Shown: in pieces, positions 61,984-64,000 of the stretch
Layout of the letters: each line of letters opens with the position of its first letter
How positions within the stretch are numbered: position 1 is the first letter of the stretch
Origin: Bradyrhizobium zhengyangense
Lineage (GTDB): Bacteria > Pseudomonadota > Alphaproteobacteria > Rhizobiales > Xanthobacteraceae
Length of the DNA stretch: 64,000 bases
Assembly (NCBI RefSeq): GCF_022012435.1
Contig: NZ_JAKLUA010000005.1
Coordinates: forward strand, 372,001 to 436,000
Reading direction: 5' to 3'
Position numbers and translations under genes: made by a program
Notes under the pieces: model-generated
What the model was told of the DNA's origin: nothing
The model's database searches: none
The model's input: the letters and a program-made list of their open reading frames with translations, nothing else

Positions 61984-62847
61984 TTACTCGATCAGGATCG
62001 GCGCAGCGATGTTGATGCGGTCGTCCTTCGTCATGTCGATGCCAAGCGCAAGCGACCATTTTCCGCTGGCCGCGGTCATCATGCTGACGCGCCATTTGTC
62101 GGCGGCAACCCGTGTCGCCGATGCAGTCGCGGGCGGGATGCCCTTATCGGGATTGGCCAGCGTCACCGAAAGCGCATCGACATTCAGCGGCCGTTCTTCG
62201 CCATCATAGAGCTGAACCAGCACTTCAACCGGTCCGCTGTGGCCAGGCGTAACAGTTATGTCGGCCATCACGCGGGTGCCGCAGAGATGCGTAAAGAACG
62301 GTTCGTTGGTGGCTGAGGTCGCATTCGCCTTCAGCGCCGGAGGTGCTGCCGGTGACGCGGCTTCGGTCGAGGCGATCTGGAGCCGAGGGCCTTTGGCGCC
62401 GACGCTACCGACGTCAAAGGTCGCTTCGATCGTGCCTGCACGCTGGAAGTTCAGTGACACCGGGATGCGCTGGCCCTCCTCGAGCGGCGCCGTCAGTCCG
62501 ACGAACATGATGTGGTTGCCACCCGGCGCAAGGGTGACGATGCCATCCGGCGGAATCGCCAGCCCCTCCTCGAGCGGGCGCATCGTCATGATGCCGTCCT
62601 GCATCGTCATCTGATGGACTTCGACTTTGGCAGCGGCCGGACTGGAGGCTGAGAGCAGCCGGTCCGGCGAAGTGCCGCGATTCTCGATGGTGAGATAACC
62701 GCCTGCGACCTTTGCCCCCTTCGGGGTGGCCCGGCTCCAGGCCTGGCTGACGACGATGTCGGAATGATCGGCCAGCGTAGGTGCAGATCCGACGAATGTG
62801 AGGGCGGCCGCGAGGATCACGGCAACGGTTCCGAATTTCTCGAGCAT
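61984..62847 (-). CDS. PCu(A)C-like copper chaperone with an extra C-terminal domain
   Basis: This protein has 287 residues from ATG 62847 (GGAG 7 bases upstream); the frame is open to 63060. A signal peptide (MLEKFGTVAVILAAALTFVGSAPTLA) precedes a PCu(A)C domain with the Cu(I) ligands in VEVHQMTMQDGIMTM and GGNHIMF, the H-M-M...H-x-M pattern. It is followed by a second, about 110-residue beta domain (FFTHLCGTRVMADITV..., RVSMMTAASGKWSLALG) like YtkA/CopC. It probably delivers copper to cytochrome oxidase or handles excess copper. The second domain is not typical of PCu(A)C proteins alone. Confidence 0.88.
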   Translation of the reverse strand: MLEKFGTVAVILAAALTFVGSAPTLADHSDIVVSQAWSRATPKGAKVAGGYLTIENRGTSPDRLLSASSPAAAKVEVHQMTMQDGIMTMRPLEEGLAIPPDGIVTLAPGGNHIMFVGLTAPLEEGQRIPVSLNFQRAGTIEATFDVGSVGAKGPRLQIASTEAASPAAPPALKANATSATNEPFFTHLCGTRVMADITVTPGHSGPVEVLVQLYDGEERPLNVDALSVTLANPDKGIPPATASATRVAADKWRVSMMTAASGKWSLALGIDMTKDDRINIAAPILIE

Positions 62848-62937
62848 GACGATCTCCAACCCTCGCAGAGGCGCAATGCGTCCGCATTGTTGCCATGGCT
62901 GTTGAGCTGGCCTCACCGTAGACCATGGCAGGCAACA

Positions 62938-63000
62938 GCTCTTTGTCGGGACACAAACTACCGGGTCATTTGCGGGCCTCCTTGATCTCCGACAAAGAGC
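62938..63000. promoter_or_regulatory. Long-looped inverted repeat upstream of the copper chaperone gene
   Basis: Perfect 12-base arms GCTCTTTGTCGG (62938-62949) and CCGACAAAGAGC (62989-63000) enclose 39 bases. The loop contains, on the minus strand, AAGGAGG followed 7 bases later by ATG ACC CGG TAG, a possible three-codon leader. The repeat is 91 bases upstream of the chaperone start. It may be a pair of operators or an RNA stem. Confidence 0.4.
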
Positions 63001-63144
63001 GCCCGTCGTGCCGAAGTTTATTCGACGTGAGGCAGTCAGCGCTGACCGGATAGGCCGCAAGCCCCGCGCAAGCTCCCCTTGCTGAAATGGACGGACCGTT
63101 GCCGCCCCTGAGGTGGATGCTCACCATGAACGGGATCAGCAGCG

Positions 63145-64000
63145 ATGAGCACAGCCGCCGCCTTCTGCGAAGCGGGCCTTGCGCATTTCCAGGCAGGGCG
63201 CCATCTCGACGCGAAAGCCTGCTACCAAAAGGCCCTCGGAATCGATGCGGAGCACACCGACGCCCAGCATCTCATGGGGCTGCTGCATCTTGAGGCCCGG
63301 CAATACAACGACGCCCTGGAATGGATCGTCCGCGCGATCCGGCGCGCACCCAAGCCGGAATATCTCGCGAGCTTCGCAACCGTGCTGCAGCAGCATGGAC
63401 GCTGTGACGAGGCGCTCAATGTCCTGGACAAGGCGATCCAACTTCGGCGGGATGATTCCGGCTTGTGGTGCCAGCGCGGCGATATCCTGATTCAGCTGGC
63501 GCGGCTCGATCAAGCCCTGCCGAGCTTTCAGCAGGCGCTCAAGCTCAATCCCCATCATCACGACGCGCTCTACAAGAGCGGGATTCTCCTGCATAAGCTC
63601 GGACGCATCGAGGAGGCACTTGCGCGCCTTGATGAGAGCGACAGGCGGTTCCCTGACCATGCTCCCACGCTGCGGACGCGCGCGTGGGTTCTCTACGGCC
63701 TGAAGCGGTACGAGGAATCCGCAACCGAAGGCGCGCGGGCGCACCGGCTCGACCCTGGCAATGCCGACATCTGCAACAATCTCGGTCTTGCGCTGAGGCG
63801 GCTTCGCCGCAACGAAGAGGCGCTGGCCTGGTTCGAAAAGGCCATCGCTCTTCAGCCGCGCTTTGCCGATGCCTTCGACAACAGACTGGTCGCGCTTTTT
63901 CACCTCCATCGTTTTGACGAGCTGTTCGCATTGTCCGATCGCATGGCGTCGCTCGGGCTGAGCAACGAGGTGACCGCGTGGAATGTGTCCCTGGCCCAGC
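63145..64000 (+). CDS. TPR repeat protein (3' end outside window)
   Basis: This is an open frame of 285 codons that runs off the window. At least seven TPR units are seen in succession (for example FQAGRHLDAKACYQKALGID, LARLDQALPSFQQALKLNP, LRRNEEALAWFEKAIALQP). Many alphaproteobacterial TPR proteins of this type continue into a glycosyltransferase or sulfotransferase-like domain. That part cannot be seen. No clear ribosome site lies before the ATG, and the function is unknown. Confidence 0.85.
   Translation, partial: MSTAAAFCEAGLAHFQAGRHLDAKACYQKALGIDAEHTDAQHLMGLLHLEARQYNDALEWIVRAIRRAPKPEYLASFATVLQQHGRCDEALNVLDKAIQLRRDDSGLWCQRGDILIQLARLDQALPSFQQALKLNPHHHDALYKSGILLHKLGRIEEALARLDESDRRFPDHAPTLRTRAWVLYGLKRYEESATEGARAHRLDPGNADICNNLGLALRRLRRNEEALAWFEKAIALQPRFADAFDNRLVALFHLHRFDELFALSDRMASLGLSNEVTAWNVSLAQ

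Noticed and set aside
62945..62985. Three-codon frame (Met-Thr-Arg) as a real leader peptide gene.
   Set aside because: It is too short to support by itself; recorded only as part of the inverted-repeat finding.

Overview
The window looks like chromosome of a Bradyrhizobium-like alphaproteobacterium (Rhizobiales, Nitrobacteraceae). The support is uniformly high GC, protein sequences of rhizobial type throughout, PhoB-, Irr- and GntR-style control sites, and dispersed palindromic intergenic repeats of a kind I recognise from Bradyrhizobium. No rRNA, tRNA, CRISPR array, transposase or phage gene was found. The window opens inside phnK and closes inside a TPR gene, so both end genes are partial.

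Region 1 (1-10,900) is a carbon-phosphorus lyase locus for using phosphonates as a phosphorus source. phnGHIJK runs leftward. phnF, a GntR/HutC repressor, is divergent from phnG. phnC-phnD-phnE2-phnE1 (ABC importer) runs leftward. A hexapeptide acyltransferase, phnM and a 2H-phosphoesterase-like gene run rightward. Three Pho boxes are visible, and a perfect PhnF-type operator sits on the phnG promoter.

Region 2 (11,000-24,900) holds a 2-keto-3-deoxyarabonate dehydratase-like gene, a chemoreceptor, enoyl-CoA hydratase with a MarR regulator, a TetR-controlled EmrAB pump, a patatin / GntP permease / tannase-family esterase operon, and serA. Region 3 (24,900-38,650) holds a triple-rhodanese protein, a DUF1963 protein, a TonB siderophore receptor with a PepSY membrane partner, an MFS exporter, a DapA-family aldolase divergent from an FAD oxidase-GntR pair, and a YgiQ radical SAM protein.

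Region 4 (38,650-45,530) is the most unusual part, with visibly lower GC. It has a D-amino-acid-oxidase-like flavoprotein whose usual C-terminal signature lies at the N-terminus (apparent circular permutation). Next to it are two convergent two-gene units, each with a phosphatase-fold gene followed by a kinase-fold-like exported protein. I know no described system of this form.

Region 5 (45,540-50,330) is a two-component styrene/indole monooxygenase (StyA/StyB type) with a divergent LysR regulator and a luciferase-like monooxygenase. Region 6 (50,350-64,000) has a TetR/MFS pair with a large inverted-repeat operator, nagZ, a three-gene MdtABC-type RND pump, a DUF2478 protein, a copper chaperone-like protein and a TPR protein.
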